Both the position numbers and the translations under genes were made by a program. A stretch of DNA of 64,000 nucleotides, taken from NCBI GenBank assembly GCA_028023455.1, contig JAQFVV010000021.1, forward strand, positions 4,366,853 to 4,430,852. The letters are read 5' to 3'. The notes under the pieces were generated by a model. That model worked only from the letters and a program-made list of their open reading frames with translations. It did not search any database and was not told where the DNA came from. The DNA comes from Epiperipatus broadwayi (lineage: Eukaryota > Onychophora > Udeonychophora > Euonychophora > Peripatidae). This document shows positions 1 through 11,711 of the stretch, piece after piece. Each line of letters begins with the position of its first letter. The stretch's first letter is position 1.

Positions 1-345
1 TCAGACACTAATCTTCTCCACTATTCAAATCTTCTGCCATCCATATCATTGAAAATGTGACAATGAAATGGATGGCTGAAGAGTTAGAGAGTGAAGACGA
101 TTGTAGCTTGTCCATTAAAGTTTGAAGATTTGATATCTTAATATAAACTGATCAGTAATTGTATATATGTGTGGGAGATGGTGATCTGGACCGACTGATG
201 AGTGCTGGTTTAGCACAATATATATATATATATATGGAGATCATTGATATTTTTCATAGGTATTTTGTTGTTATAAGATGAACTGGATAGCTGTGGGGTG
301 TTTAAAAGTCTGAGTTCAAGTCCCTTATAATTACATTAAGTTTAG
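1..345 (+). repeat. Family A fold-back repeat, right arm (left arm cut by window edge)
   Basis: The segment shares its order of blocks with the other family A arms in this window: a block about a mobile TTAAAGTTTGAAGATTTG motif, a hammerhead-like block near 195-216, and a terminal block ending in GTCTGAGTTCAAGTCCC near 320-335. The first 60 bases are the inverted counterpart of 65-120, so this is the centre and right half of a palindromic element. No protein is encoded. It is probably a non-autonomous mobile element; the class is inferred only. Confidence 0.7.
183..247 (+). ncRNA. Degenerate family A hammerhead ribozyme
   Basis: The core CTGATGA (195-201) and a perfect stem II hairpin (202-216, GTGCT paired with AGCAC) are present. 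The following GAAA is lost and replaced by a TA microsatellite, so the catalytic centre is incomplete. Outer stem I (GATC near 183 with GATC near 239) is still visible. This copy is presumably inactive. Confidence 0.6.
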
Positions 346-2074
346 TATATATATATATATTAAAGAAAAAATAACTGTAAACAACAAAAGATTTATATAA
401 GGAGTTATCTATAAGAATCATCAAATCCCAAAATAATTACAGAAAAATAGGATAAGAATATATATATATATATATATACGTTAATCATTTGCAAAATAAA
501 AGTTAATACAAAAAATAAAAATAAATAAATTATAAATATATAAAAAATAACTATCAAAATTAATTACACAGGAGAAAAAAAACAAAGAGGAATATATATA
601 TATATTAATCATATGCAATACATACACATGTTAATACAATAATAAATAAAAATAGTTACATGCAATATAGTAAACAAAGTTTCAACATTTTTTAAATACA
701 GAAAATGAAATATGAGGATGATCTACTGAATAAATAGCTACAACAGAATTAAATAATTTGACACCACTGTAACTAACTGAATTGTCTATTATTACTTTTT
801 CAATAGGCAAACTGAAAATTTTGGGCTAAACGAATATTAATAATAAGCAATGTATGATATAAAAATGACAATGATATAATTTCCATATTCATAAAGCTTG
901 GACAATATCCAAAAATTATTACAAAATTTCATGCACCGAAGTCAACCTGAAACTACCAAAAATAGTGCACAAGATGTAGTTTTGCAAAAGACATAATAAA
1001 AATTGAGTATAAATAATTCAAGCATCCCAAATAGAGATATTATAAAACAATACATTCTAATAACAAGCAATATAGATAATCAATAAAACCAATCTAGGCA
1101 CAAGAATTTCATTAATAAAATAAACTGCTATAACCAAGAACAATATAATTTGACAGATAACTTAGAATTAATAAAATTCCCAAATAATCATCCTTATCAA
1201 CAAATGCAATATTACCACATTTATTACAAATGTAGATATTAAATGAATATAAAAAATGTTTATTGGAAAGAGAATACTTTTCATCTTATTATGATAGACT
1301 TTTAAACATTTTAATACAAATTAGTTACTCACTTCATGAAGATCATATAGACCAGCATCATATTATATAAAATAGCTTCACAATACAGAGCTACCATCAG
1401 TGTAAACATAAACTGCTGAATCCAAAAGCAGCAAAAAAAAATATATATATATAAACTAAAAATAATATAGGGACAAGCACATACCTTGCAGAATTACTTG
1501 ATTAACCAATTTAAAATTGGGACCAATACCATAAACTTTAGTTCCCTGTTTTTTGTGTCTTAGATAACATTTTAATCATATGACAAATGACTTCAAAAAC
1601 TATATGAATATAATCTGTGTAGAAGAATTGTATTATAATGAACATGAGCAAATGCTTTAGATAAATTCCAATTCATAGTCAGAGTCTTATGATGTTATTC
1701 AATGAATGTGCTAAATTATGCACATGATTATAAATAGCATCCAAATTATTCACAGTGACAACAATACCAAATTAGTGTATAGAAATTATGACTATTGAAG
1801 AATGATATTTTATTGTTGATTATCATTTCTAATAACTTAGAAATTTAACAGAGATGATTGAAATGAATCTATAATTACTAATAACAAATGGATCATCTTT
1901 TTAAAATGGTTGTAATAACATCAACTTTTAAATGGTCAGGAAATATATCAGCTGGATAAAGAATGATAAAATAAGTAAGCTAGAATTGATATAAAAGCAA
2001 CCAAAAACCAGAAGAGTAAAAGAATTTTAAACATTCTGTCAAATGTGATAACTGAATATCAAAAGCATCAAAAC
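346..2074. other. AT-rich DNA without recognisable gene
   Basis: About 1.7 kb of AT-rich sequence with short TA runs near 455, 595 and 1440. I see no open frame with protein-like composition and no repeat shared with the rest of the window. Confidence 0.6.
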
Positions 2075-2665
2075 AAAATAACAATCATAAATAATAATAA
2101 TAATATGGAAGTATAGAAGGAAGATGAAAAAAGATGATGAAGAAGAATAAGGAGGATGAAGAAAAAGATAAAAAACAAAAAGATGATGAAAAAGGAGGAA
2201 GAAAAAAGAAGAAGAAAAAGGATGAGGAAGAAAAGGAAGAACAAGCAAAAAAGAAGATAATAAAGAAGAAATAGAAGAAAAAAGAAGATAAAAATGAAGA
2301 AGAGGAGGAGGAAGAAGAAAAAAGAATAAAAAATAAAAATAAAAAGAATAATAATATGAGTAAAAACAATAAGAAAAAGAGGAGGGAGAGAAGGAAAAAA
2401 TAAAAAGGAAAAGAAGAAAAAGAATAATAAGAATATGAAGGAGAAAATGAGAAAGAAAAGGAGAAGAAAATAGTAAAATAAATAAATAATAATAATAAAA
2501 ATAGAAGTAGAAGAATAAAAAGAATAATAACAAGAAGAAAAGAAGGTGAAAAATAAAGAGACTAAGAATAAGAAGAATAAAAAGAAGAATAGTAATAATA
2601 ATAAATAAGAATAAAAAAATAAGAAGACTAAAAAGAAATGGAGAAGGAGGAGAAATAAACATCAG
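2075..2665 (+). repeat. Long purine (A/G) tract, degenerate GAA/AAG repeat
   Basis: Nearly 600 bases are almost entirely A and G on this strand, with irregular AAG, GAA, GGA and AAT units. The opposite strand can be read as long Ser/Leu/Phe-rich frames (up to 211 codons), but these are products of the pyrimidine bias and not protein-like. Such tracts can adopt triplex structures; that is general knowledge, not shown here. Confidence 0.85.
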
Positions 2666-2820
2666 CAGCAGCAAGCTTCTAAATTTGTAAATAAAATTAT
2701 TACAATAAAATCATTAAAAAATAAAATAAGATGTTTGTCTTTCTTATTCCTAGGACAAACTTGCAGAGGAAAAATAAATGTTAATTTTGTATTTTTTAAA
2801 TTTATAATTTATAATATTGA

Positions 2821-2848
2821 TGTTTTTTTTTTTTTTTGGGGGGGGGGT
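2821..2848 (+). repeat. T-tract followed by G-tract
   Basis: A run of about 15 T is followed by about 9 G. It is a simple-sequence junction with no associated gene and is a likely polymerase-slippage site. Confidence 0.7.
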
Positions 2849-2977
2849 AATAAATCCATATTTTATATTTTTAAATACATCTATGTTCAGTGCAGTAAAA
2901 TATTAATATATTTATAGTACAAATAAAATGACCATTAATTATAAACTATAGTACTAACAATAAAAATAATAAATATA

Positions 2978-3551
2978 ATGGTAATTAACTATTATATACA
3001 TTCTTTCAATCTGCAGAAATACTTTTGGTTAATTCCTTAACCTTCATCAACTACCATTAAATTCAAAAAAACGTAATGGAAGCAAAGTCATTAATTCAAA
3101 TCCCATGAATCCTGAATTTTAATGTTAGCAGTTGTTTTTTTAATTATATTCATTTGATTTCTATTTATTAAAATTACCTCCTTAATTTTTCTTTTATTAT
3201 GATTTCTCTCTTCATGAAAAATCTTAACCTTTTAAGATCAAACTTAAATTTATATTTACATGTCCTTTCATGCAAATATAAATTTAAGTTTGACTTTGAA
3301 AGTGTTAAGATACTTCATGAAGAGATAAATCATACTAAAGAAAAATTAAGGAGGCAATTTTATTAAAGAGAAATCAAATGAATATAATTAAAAGATAAGC
3401 TGCTAAGGTTAAAATTCAGGATGCATGGGATTTGAGTTAATAATGTTTGCTTCGCTTATGTTTTTTGAATTTAACGGAAGTTGATGAAGGTTAAGGAATT
3501 AACCAAAAGTACTGCAAATTGAAACACTGCATATAATAGTTAGTTGCCATT
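2978..3551. repeat. 570-bp palindromic (fold-back) element without ribozyme core
   Basis: The left arm from about 2978 is the reverse complement of the right arm ending about 3551. For example GGTTAATTCCTTAACCTTCATC at 3028 is mirrored by the stretch near 3487-3508, and AAATTTATATTTA near 3247 is mirrored near 3277. The centre lies near 3265. No coding potential and no hammerhead core were found. A CA and TA microsatellite abuts the right end. Confidence 0.85.
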
Positions 3552-3552
<1 letters not shown>

Positions 3553-3590
<38 letters not shown>

Positions 3591-3592
3591 AT
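3553..3592 (+). repeat. (CA)n(TA)n microsatellite
   Basis: About 13 CA units followed by about 5 TA units lie directly at the outer edge of the preceding palindrome. Confidence 0.9.
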
Positions 3593-3593
3593 T

Positions 3594-3665
3594 AAAAGTC
3601 AATCAACACTTAGACAATCCCAATATCAATAATAAACAGCAAATTCAAACTGTTGTCAAAGCATA
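3594..3665 (+). repeat. Fragment of the 8.6-kb palindrome family
   Basis: The order of blocks (AGTCAATCAACACTTAGACAA, then AATAATAAACAGCAAATTC, then CTGTTGTCAAAG) matches one arm of the palindrome at 8577-8745. It is a short decayed copy. Confidence 0.5.
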
Positions 3666-5255
3666 AATGTAATACTATTAATATACAAAAGTTAGTAGTT
3701 TTTAATTTTATAAAAACAATTAAATACTATTAATATCATTTTAATATCTTTCATCAGTAATTTGATGAACATGCTATTTTGTGTATGGAACAAAAGTTCA
3801 TCATCGCTAATATTAGATACAGGTAGCATTAAAAAAAAATGCTAAAATTGATGTCATTTGTTAGCCTTAAATTTATAAAATGATATTTTCAATAAATTAA
3901 AAATACAGATGAAATATAACATGGTCTTAAATAGTCAATTAAAGAGAAAGAAATCTCCAATGTCTTATCACAAACTAGCTGTGAATGTTGGTACTTTACT
4001 TACTAGACCAGATTATAGCTAGTTGATAAGGAATCGTTTTTCTTGCTTTATTTTCTAATTAAGAATAGCTAAAATCCACTTATCAACATTTAACTGAATG
4101 TTTAGCTGAAATAACTATAGTCTACAACTAAAAAAAAATCTTTAGTTTTATGTTATTTTGAGCTGTATAAAAAAGGTTTGCAACTTATACCTAATTTAAA
4201 CCAACTGTTGTACAGTAGATGGTTAATTAATAATGAATCTCTTAAATATGATATTTAAATTTCTATGAATTAAAAACTCAATCTGTTACAATAGGAATGT
4301 CAATATTTAGTATCTATATTAACATTTTAGGCCAAAGCGAAAGGTAGGACCATTTTTTTTATTATAAATAGAAGATTGCATTGACAGCATATTGAATATC
4401 CTAAATATTGATAAGCATGACTGCTTTCGTGTGATTTACATGCATGTATTTGCAAATAAAGCAATTCAATGAATATTTAAATACGTATAAAGCCATGTCA
4501 TATTTTACACTAATGTATATCTTCTTTGTTATTAATTTATAAAGATTTAATACTTTATTATTATTTTTTTTTAAAAAAAACAAACTATTTCCATTTTTGT
4601 TATAAATATTTAATATTTTTATTCGTGAATTTGAGGTCAATTTCAAAACTTCAATAAAGCATAAATTAGTTATATCACCTTTAGGTGATGTTATTTCACT
4701 TTGTCCTTCTCAATAGTTTTCTTATATATATATAATAAATGATTATGCATTCAAAATTTCCTCTTTCACTCTTTTTTTTTACGATTATTACTGAAGCATA
4801 TTTATAAAATTGTTGATTGATTCTTAACACTAAATTTAAAAAAAAAAAAAAATTCAAAGCATCTTTTTTTTATTTCTAAAGGCTATAATCAATTTTTATT
4901 TTTTTAAAAAAGAAAATCTTTCAATCATTAAATTTTCCACTATAGTGTAAAAAAATTGATTAAAAATATGGATTACTTGTTTTAAATAATGTTTAAAATT
5001 GACACATTCTTTTTTAAATTTTTAATTAATACACAGAAAAATGTATCACAAATAAATGTTTTTACATTTAAAAGAGAAGAAATAAAAAAAATAACAATTA
5101 GACTCGTAGAAAATATTAAACAAACATTTCGCAAGGAAAAGAAAAGTTAAGATTTTTAATTTTGACAACCATCTTAATTTAAAGCAAACATATGTTAAGT
5201 TTCTGCTTAAAGGCAAATGAAAATAATTTGATAAACTGAGTTTTACAACCAAGAA
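3666..5255. other. AT-rich DNA without recognisable gene
   Basis: No protein-like frame, RNA gene or shared repeat was recognised. Small T- and A-runs are frequent between 4560 and 5000. Confidence 0.5.
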
Positions 5256-5258
5256 GTC

Positions 5259-5361
5259 TTGCATTGGTGGTTGAGAGGTCAGCGCGACTGCCTTGCACTT
5301 GCAGGCAGTTTCCCGGGTTGCGAGTTCGCGTCCCGGCCGATGCTATGACATTTAAAAAAAA
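5259..5361 (+). mobile_element. tRNA-derived SINE, short (tRNA head plus A-tail)
   Basis: An A-box-like segment (GGTGGTTGAGAGGTCAGC, 5267-5284), an anticodon-arm-like hairpin and a B-box-like segment (GAGTTCGCGTCCC) are followed by TGCTATGACA and an A-run. The same unit recurs six more times in the window with different flanks, so it is a dispersed SINE and not a tRNA gene. This copy carries an internal insertion around the anticodon arm (TTGCACTTGCAGG). Confidence 0.8.
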
Positions 5362-6625
5362 ATAGCATTTGATCATCATCAAGGTGATTGATAGCTTGAT
5401 GCATTTTTAATTAATTTAACATCTCAATATTTAAGAGATGCAACATAAATTTTAATAATTTTTTTATATGTGAAGATTATAATAAGAAAAAAGACGTCTG
5501 ATTTCCAATTTTTTTAAAACGACTTGGGGAAAAAAAATCAATTTATTTAATAATTACAGTTTGAGTTACAGGTGTCAATCTTTTTGCACTCATAATTCGG
5601 ACGCCATTGATTTCAGGTAAATACAATAATGATTATTACGAATCATTCATTAATTTAGAGATTATAATATCATCCCTAATCCAACATTAACTTTAAACCT
5701 CAGTCACAGATTAATTTATCTATTTATAAATAGGTGTATTTTTTTTTACATAAGCGTATTTCTTCAATTTATCTTATTAAACATGGTTTTAATTTTTGTG
5801 ATTTTTAAATCATATATTATGAATCTACTTTACATTCAAGCTATAAAAAAATGTAGCAAATTTTTCAGCTTTATTATTTAGTAAGTAAGATATTTATCAA
5901 ATTATGCATTTCTGAGGAAGAATCTCAAGAGATAGCGGTAGTACATTATCTGAAACACTCACTCCTGGGTTTAAATCATAGCCACATAAAAGTTAAAACT
6001 TTTTCCAAATCGTATTAAGACTTAGGTTTTACTTTTCAGAAAGCTAATATTTAGTCAATCTATTTAACTATCTAATTATGAGTGTAAATAGATATCTATA
6101 TCTAGTTTTTTTTTTTTTTTGGAGAGTAATAAACATAAAAGTATGCTCGTACTCTCAGTATAAGCTAATCTCTGAGTTTAGTGAGTAATATATTCCTTTC
6201 ACTGCTGCAGAAATCTGTTACAGAGACTTTTGATCCATAGTAGTTTATTTAAAGTCTGTTTTGGTTTTTACTTTGAATTCTGAGACAATCAGTTTTGCAT
6301 TATCATAATAATAATAATACCAATGAATTTAAATTCAGAGCTCTGTCTTATAAAGCTTGGGAAAAACAGCGAAGATTATCTTCACCCAAAAATTCTAGTT
6401 TAATGCAATTTTTTGCCCACTATCAGGTCTTTCTACAAGGTCTTCTCTCATTTATTTCTTAACAGATTCTTTATCAATGAATTTAAAATATCATCTACAT
6501 AGTTTTTCTTTTTAAAAATAGTTCACAATTTTCCATATATATAAGTGAATACACCAAACTTTTTTTTAAAACTTGTTTTTTATATGACTATTATAAAAAT
6601 AAAACACACACCATTTCAACTATTA
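5362..6625. other. AT-rich DNA without recognisable gene
   Basis: No gene, RNA or shared repeat was recognised; a 15-T run is near 6105 and an ATA triplet repeat near 6305. Confidence 0.5.
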
Positions 6626-6629
6626 CATC

Positions 6630-6880
6630 GCATTTTATTTTGCAAGTACAAACTGTGATGTGTAATATGTTACAGTGCGATTATATATATATATATGTTT
6701 TTAAATCTTTAATTTCTGTATATCAATTTAATTCATTATTTCTCTAAGAATCTTATATAACATATATAATGAAATATTGCAACTATTTATAAGTTTCTAA
6801 CTTTCTTAGGAAAATAATGAATTAAATTGATACACAGAAATTAAAGATTTAAAAAGATATATACTTGCAAAATGAAATAT
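6630..6880. repeat. Imperfect palindrome, about 250 bp
   Basis: The block TTAAATCTTTAATTTCTGTA (6701-6720) with ATCAATTTAATTCATTATTT is mirrored at 6813-6853. Outer blocks ATTTTATTTTGCAAGTA (6632) and TACTTGCAAAATGAAAT (6862) are also complementary. There is no hammerhead core and no coding potential. Confidence 0.8.
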
Positions 6881-8085
6881 GACATAAACGACCCCTCACA
6901 ATTGCCTGTGTAATAGCCCTTTTACATAAAAAATATAATTGTTTGGGCCAACAAATTTAATCAAAATGTAACTGAACTAGACTTTTGAAATGCCTGCTTA
7001 GTTTTATTGTGATATATTAATTATTTCTGAGTGCTAAAAATATAAGTTGTTTGTATTTATTTTTTGACGGTGTTAATATTAATTGTTTTTACACAGATGA
7101 ATACAATATTAAACATGCATGCACAAACTTTCAGGCAACATTTCAAAAACCTGCACTGAAATTTAAGTAGATATAGTGTCTTACCATCTTTTCTTACTCA
7201 AAATAATGAAAATTTGGGATCTCCCAAAGACATAACATGAGGCAGTTGTGTTTTTCCAAAGTAAAAGTGTTCTGCCCTCTTAAATTGCATTTGGATGTTA
7301 TATTTTGTGGAATTACCTCCTTTAAATAATTATTTGCTAAAGCCTGCTGTCAAATTCTGCCATTGTTGTTGTATTTTTTAAACCACTAAATAACCACTGT
7401 TGAACTACCTTCTTTAATTTGCTGTTATTAGTTAAGTGTGCTGCAATCTGTTCTCTAAATAATTGTGCTCCTATAAGCCTCAAAAACATTCGTTTTAATG
7501 GATTTTTATGCTGCAAACATCAAGTGCTTAATACAAATGCAGGGCAACTCATTCTGGAAGAAAACTGGTAATATTTTTTTAATGCAGATCTCTATAAATC
7601 TACTTTAAAACTTATAATATTTAAATGATATATGCCATAATTTCAAAGCAAAAAAATAATTAATTTGATAAATTTTTGGAAAAGATAATTAGAAGCTCCC
7701 TGGTGTAATGTTCTTATTGCTTTTTAGCTTATATAAATCACTGCTTTGAAATCTGATCACACAGGCATATTTGCAAATGTTGAAAGTCTTTTATTTTTTA
7801 AATATTCATGAAATTTAGTATATTTTTGAAAAGTACTTATTTTTGATCATGCAGGGTGTGTGTGTGTTATATATATTATATCAAATTCTGTGTTTTTGTA
7901 ATTTATAGCTACTTTTATTTTTTAAATACATATGAGCTTGTTATCTATATTTAATTACTTAATAAGTATTAATTTGTTATTAAGGTTTGTGAATTATTAC
8001 ATCCCATGTAATAGTGTTGAAAGTCAGAGAAATTTTTTTTAAATGTAGTGCATTCCCACCATCTGCCATTAATGAAGCTTAATGA
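6881..8085. other. AT-rich DNA without recognisable gene
   Basis: Nothing recognisable beyond a short TG run near 7857 and TA runs near 7870. Confidence 0.5.
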
Positions 8086-8094
8086 ACTTTTTTG

Positions 8095-8335
8095 AGATTT
8101 AGTATTATAGTTTTTCTGTTTTTGTAATTTGAATTTTTCTTCATGCTAGAGGATATGTGTGATGTATTTGATATATTTTCACCAATTTCTGTTTTTGTAA
8201 TTTGAATTATATACTTATCTTCGATAGAATTCTTCATTTGAGGGGGGCGGGGCATTGTGTTTGACATATTTTCACTGATTTCTTTTTTTTGTAATTCAAA
8301 TTTTATAGCATTCTCTTTGATTTTTTTATTTATAT
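8095..8335 (+). repeat. Degenerate short tandem repeat, three units
   Basis: The phrase TTTCTGTTTTTGTAATTTGAATT recurs with variation near 8113, 8187 and 8280, giving units of roughly 75-95 bp. A local G-rich patch (GAGGGGGGCGGGGC) interrupts near 8240. The small frame on the opposite strand here is a consequence of the repeat. Confidence 0.6.
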
Positions 8336-8576
8336 TTTAGAAGGATTTGTTCAATTTATTTTGCCTTAGACATTTTTATTTTTTGATTTCAGCGATTTTT
8401 GGACAGAAATTTAACACTTGCAGGCTTCTAGGGGATTCTTGATGGTACTGCAGCATCACCTAGTGGTCACAATACATCTAATCAACTAGTACCAAACATA
8501 TATATTTATATATATAAATATATGTATATATATATATATAATGTTCAAGGCTAAATGGGTTTATAAGTAAACATTA

Positions 8577-8745
8577 AAAACCAGTCAGTGATTAGACAAT
8601 TCCAATATAAATAGATAATAATCAACAATCTCAATCTGGTGTCAAGGCAACCTTCTTTGATTGTTAAAAGGAGAATGCCTTGATGACAGTTTGAGATTGT
8701 TGATTATTAGGATTATCTAAGTGTTTACTGCTTTCTAATATATAT
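8577..8745. repeat. Palindrome, about 170 bp
   Basis: The left arm (ATAATCAACAATCTCAATCTGG near 8625) is the reverse complement of the right arm (near 8682-8705), and AGTGATTAGACAATTCC near 8588 pairs with AGGATTATCTAAGTG near 8708. It belongs to the same family as the fragment at 3594. No ribozyme core was found. Confidence 0.8.
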
Positions 8746-9089
8746 GAATATTCATCTTAGTTTTCTGATTTAATTTTTTGTTTGGCTATGACCAAATTAT
8801 TACGCAGTATATATGAAAAATATTTTTTCTAAAAAAAAGTATAACACTTTGACTATAAAAAATACAAATACATAATTAAAAGAATTAAACTGTTACCAAA
8901 TTTCTTACAAAACATTAGAAAGATGTCAATGAAAAAGTAAAAGTGATTTGAAGTAACTTTCGCAATGTATGCTCTAACATCCAATAGATTTCATCATAAC
9001 ATTAGTATTTGTTGAGGAAACAATTTTCTATATGCTTACAATGAGAGTTATTTACAATATAAAACACCATCAGTGATTAATACTGTGTA

Positions 9090-9245
9090 ATATGTTAAGA
9101 TTAATACTCAAACTCCTGGTTTATTGAATAAATGAAATATTTTCAACCCGAAGCACAAAAAAATTGTTGGGTTGAGAGTATTTCATTTACTTAATAAACA
9201 AATGGTTTGAGAATCAATCTTGATAAAATGCTTACATTACTTTAT
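9090..9245. repeat. Palindrome, about 155 bp
   Basis: AAGATTAATACTCAAACTCC with TTTATTGAATAAATGAAATATT (9099-9141) is mirrored by AGTATTTCATTTACTTAATAAAC and GGTTTGAGAATCAATCTTGA (9177-9222). The centre lies near 9160. Confidence 0.8.
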
Positions 9246-9965
9246 TAACTTATATTTATATTACAGTTTCTTGAAAAGTATTATAATGGTACTGCTGTGT
9301 TATAGCTTTAAATTACTTTTTCCTCCACCTGTATTATCATCATTTATGATCATTTTGTACTAAAAACATGAATTAAATTGCTTTATAAACTACTGATATC
9401 TTCAGATTTTTTTGAAACTAACAAATTAATAACAGCGATCTACCAAATATAAGATGAAAAGAACCTGACAAAATTAGTGATTGCTGATTGGTTGATTATT
9501 TGAATATTAATATTAAAAACCTCCCATTCTATGCTTTGAAATGTTAAGAAAAAATGAATCATTTCATAGTTTATATAGTTATTTGTAATTATTTTTACAA
9601 AATGTTTTCATTACAATTATTAAAAATAAAATATATTTATATTTCAGCTTAAATTTTTTTGAATTATATTTCACTTTTAAAAATATAAGTTAAGAAACTG
9701 AAGTAACATTATATTGGAAGCAGCTATCATTACTAGAGTGAAATTCTGCCAAACAGCTCTGACTCTGAAGTTTTTGTAATAATTTAATAAATGTAAATGC
9801 AATTTTAATTTCAGACATGTATTTTATAGATTTATTGTGACTTTATATTGAAATTGATTCAACAAATATTTCATTAATTTTCTTTTTACAACAGAATTAT
9901 GACAAATAACCAGTAAAAGTAAATCATTGATCCCACTATATATTTCACATTTTTATATATTTTTT
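9246..9965. other. AT-rich DNA without recognisable gene
   Basis: No gene or repeat was recognised in this stretch. Confidence 0.5.
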
Positions 9966-10105
9966 TTAACTGAAACACAGGCTTGTTATATACCTGTAGC
10001 TATATATATGTAATATAGGGAATATGAGCACAGACTTTCACACCACCCACCTCTCTCCACTCTATCTAATAACACTGATACACCTAAAGACATATATGCT
10101 GAAAA

Positions 10106-10173
10106 GATAAATAATCACCAATATACGTATTTCATGCTAAACCAGAAATCATCAGTTGGTCCAGACTATCATC
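10106..10173 (-). ncRNA. Family A hammerhead ribozyme, left-arm copy
   Basis: Read on the minus strand it shows CUGAUGA, a stem II segment ending UAGCAU, GAAA, the 8-nt stem III AUACGUAU, the cleavage nucleotide A, and UUGGU, which pairs with ACCAA just before the core. Stem II is damaged on its 5-prime side (UUUCUG in place of UUGCUG), so activity is doubtful compared with its mirror copy at 10369. Confidence 0.75.
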
Positions 10174-10368
10174 TTTACACACATATATAATATAAGTGCT
10201 CAGATATATATTAAGATAGACTATTCTCATAGTTTAATGGACATATTTTCAATTGGATGGATGGTTGAAGAGTTGGAGTGTGGAGTGGATTGAAGCCTGT
10301 CCATTAAACTATGAGGATAGTCTATCTTAATATATATCTGAGCACTTATACTATATATGTGTGTAAAG

Positions 10369-10435
10369 ATGATAGTCTGGACCAACTGATGATTGCTGGT
10401 TTAGCATGAAATACGTATATTGGTGATTATTTATC
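10369..10435 (+). ncRNA. Family A hammerhead ribozyme, right-arm copy
   Basis: Core CTGATGA is at 10386-10392 and GAAA at 10408-10411. Stem II is 10394-10398 with 10402-10406 (5 pairs including one G-U, loop GTT), but its closing pair is a U-U mismatch (10393/10407). Stem III is the 8-nt self-complementary 10411-10418. Inner stem I ACCAA (10381-10385) pairs perfectly with TTGGT (10420-10424), and outer stem I ATAGTC (10372-10377) pairs with GATTAT (10425-10430). Predicted cleavage is after A10419, within the triplet AUA. The minimal stem III resembles the known schistosome satellite hammerhead. Confidence 0.85.
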
Positions 10436-10533
10436 TTTTCAGCATATATGTGTTTAGGTGTATCAGTGTTATTAGATAGAGTGGAGAGAGGTGAGTGGTG
10501 TGAAAGTCTGTGCTCATATTCCCTATATTATAT

Positions 10534-10825
10534 TTTTTTATATTTATAAAGTTGTTTTCATTTGTAAACTTAAATTTATAATAAATTAAGCCTAATTTAT
10601 TGATTCATAACATAAAAAAAGTTTTAAACATTATAAATCTCTCTAGGTATTGGCAGGAAAAAAATTATATGTGGGAGGTTAAAATATAAAGATACATTTT
10701 GTTTTAAAAAACATTTTACAATTATTTCAGTAGATAGTATATTTTAGATATGTCTAATGATTTTCTTACATGATAATATGTAATTTGGTTATACTGAATT
10801 TTTCTTACATATGTAAGTAGAGCAA
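10534..10825. other. AT-rich spacer between two family A elements
   Basis: No gene or repeat was recognised. Confidence 0.5.
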
Positions 10826-10914
10826 TTTGAACTTAGAATTTTTCAATCTATATTCTTTTCCCACTTCATCTCAAGCAACTGATAACACACATGACCACAT
10901 ACATACAAAAAAGA

Positions 10915-10984
10915 TAGATAAACCCTAATATATCTATTTCATGAAGAAACAGCACTCATCAGTTGAGGCAGATCTTAATCTTCC
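10915..10984 (-). ncRNA. Degenerate family A hammerhead, left arm
   Basis: On the minus strand CUGAUGAG and GAAA are intact and the stem III segment AUAGAUAU is present. Stem II (GUGCUG...UUCAU) keeps only its outer three pairs, and stem I has a mismatch. It is probably inactive. Confidence 0.6.
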
Positions 10985-11309
10985 ACACATTTATGCAGTC
11001 GGTGCTCGGTTTATATTAAGATAGCAATTTCTTAAACTTTACTGGACAGGCTTCAATATTCTCACCCTTCCAATTATTTAATCATCCATTTTGTTAAAAA
11101 GCTGATGATGGAATGCTCAAAGTCCTTATTAGATTTGATATTGTGGTCACACCCATGTAAACCTAATAAGAGCTTTGAGCACTACATCATCAGTTTTTCA
11201 ATGAAATTGATCATTGAATACTTGAAAGAATGAGAAAATTAAAGCCTGTTAGTAAAGTTTAAGGAATTTCTATCTAATATAAACTGAGCACTGACTGAAT
11301 ATATGTGTG

Positions 11310-11381
11310 GAAGATTATTATCTGACCCAACTGATAAATGCTTGTTTTGTATATAATACTTATATTGGAGATCATCTATCT
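11310..11381 (+). ncRNA. Degenerate family A hammerhead, right arm
   Basis: The block order is kept (CCCAA, core, stem III TACTTATA, TTGGAGATCATC) but the core is CTGATAA and the GAAA is replaced. Stem I still pairs (CCAA with TTGG, GAT with ATC). Confidence 0.5.
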
Positions 11382-11711
11382 TTTTGCATGGATCTTGTAA
11401 TGTGTATCAGATGTTTGAAATGGAGTGGAGGATAAATATAGACTAAAAAATTCTATGTTTAAATCCCTACTTACTTATATTTAATGATGTAATTTTATTT
11501 TTCTACAAACTTTATTTGAAATGAAAGTCAATCGTATGAACAAAATATTCAACTTAGTCACATTAAGTATTTAAAGTTATTCATTTAAAGTACATTTGTT
11601 TATATGAAAGTATGTTAAGCTTATAAACAATAAGGATTGCCAATTCCTCAACAAGCTTTGTGTTAAATGCTTAGCCAGAGAAAGCAGTTAAAATATCTCT
11701 ATCAAGAACCC

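Larger units (their letters stand above)
10012..10533. repeat. Family A complete palindromic element with a hammerhead in each arm
   Basis: Arms 10012-10246 and 10299-10533 are near-perfect reverse complements around a 52-bp spacer. The ends are GGGAATATGAGCACAGACTT (from 10018) and its complement (ending 10523). Each arm contains a hammerhead ribozyme block, on the minus strand in the left arm and the plus strand in the right arm. The high arm identity suggests a young or gene-converted element. No protein is encoded and no transposase-like frame is present. Confidence 0.9.
10826..11465. repeat. Family A palindromic element, diverged, about 640 bp
   Basis: The left end (CAATTTGAACTTAGAATTTTTC near 10830) and right end (AAAAAATTCTATGTTTAAATCC near 11442) are inverted. 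Internal blocks AATTGGAAGGGTGAGAA-like and TTTGAGCA-like also mirror around a centre near 11145. Both arms carry decayed hammerhead blocks (10915-10984 and 11310-11381). This copy also retains the inner block absent from the 10.0-kb copy. Confidence 0.8.

Noticed and set aside
2039-2674. 211-codon minus-strand frame rich in Leu, Phe, Ser
   Set aside because: It is the translation of a pure pyrimidine strand of a simple repeat; composition follows the bias and no motif is present.
10012-10533. DNA transposon with terminal inverted repeats
   Set aside because: No transposase is present, many copies are single arms, and the end point differs between copies. The inverted structure alone is not enough to call a DNA transposon.
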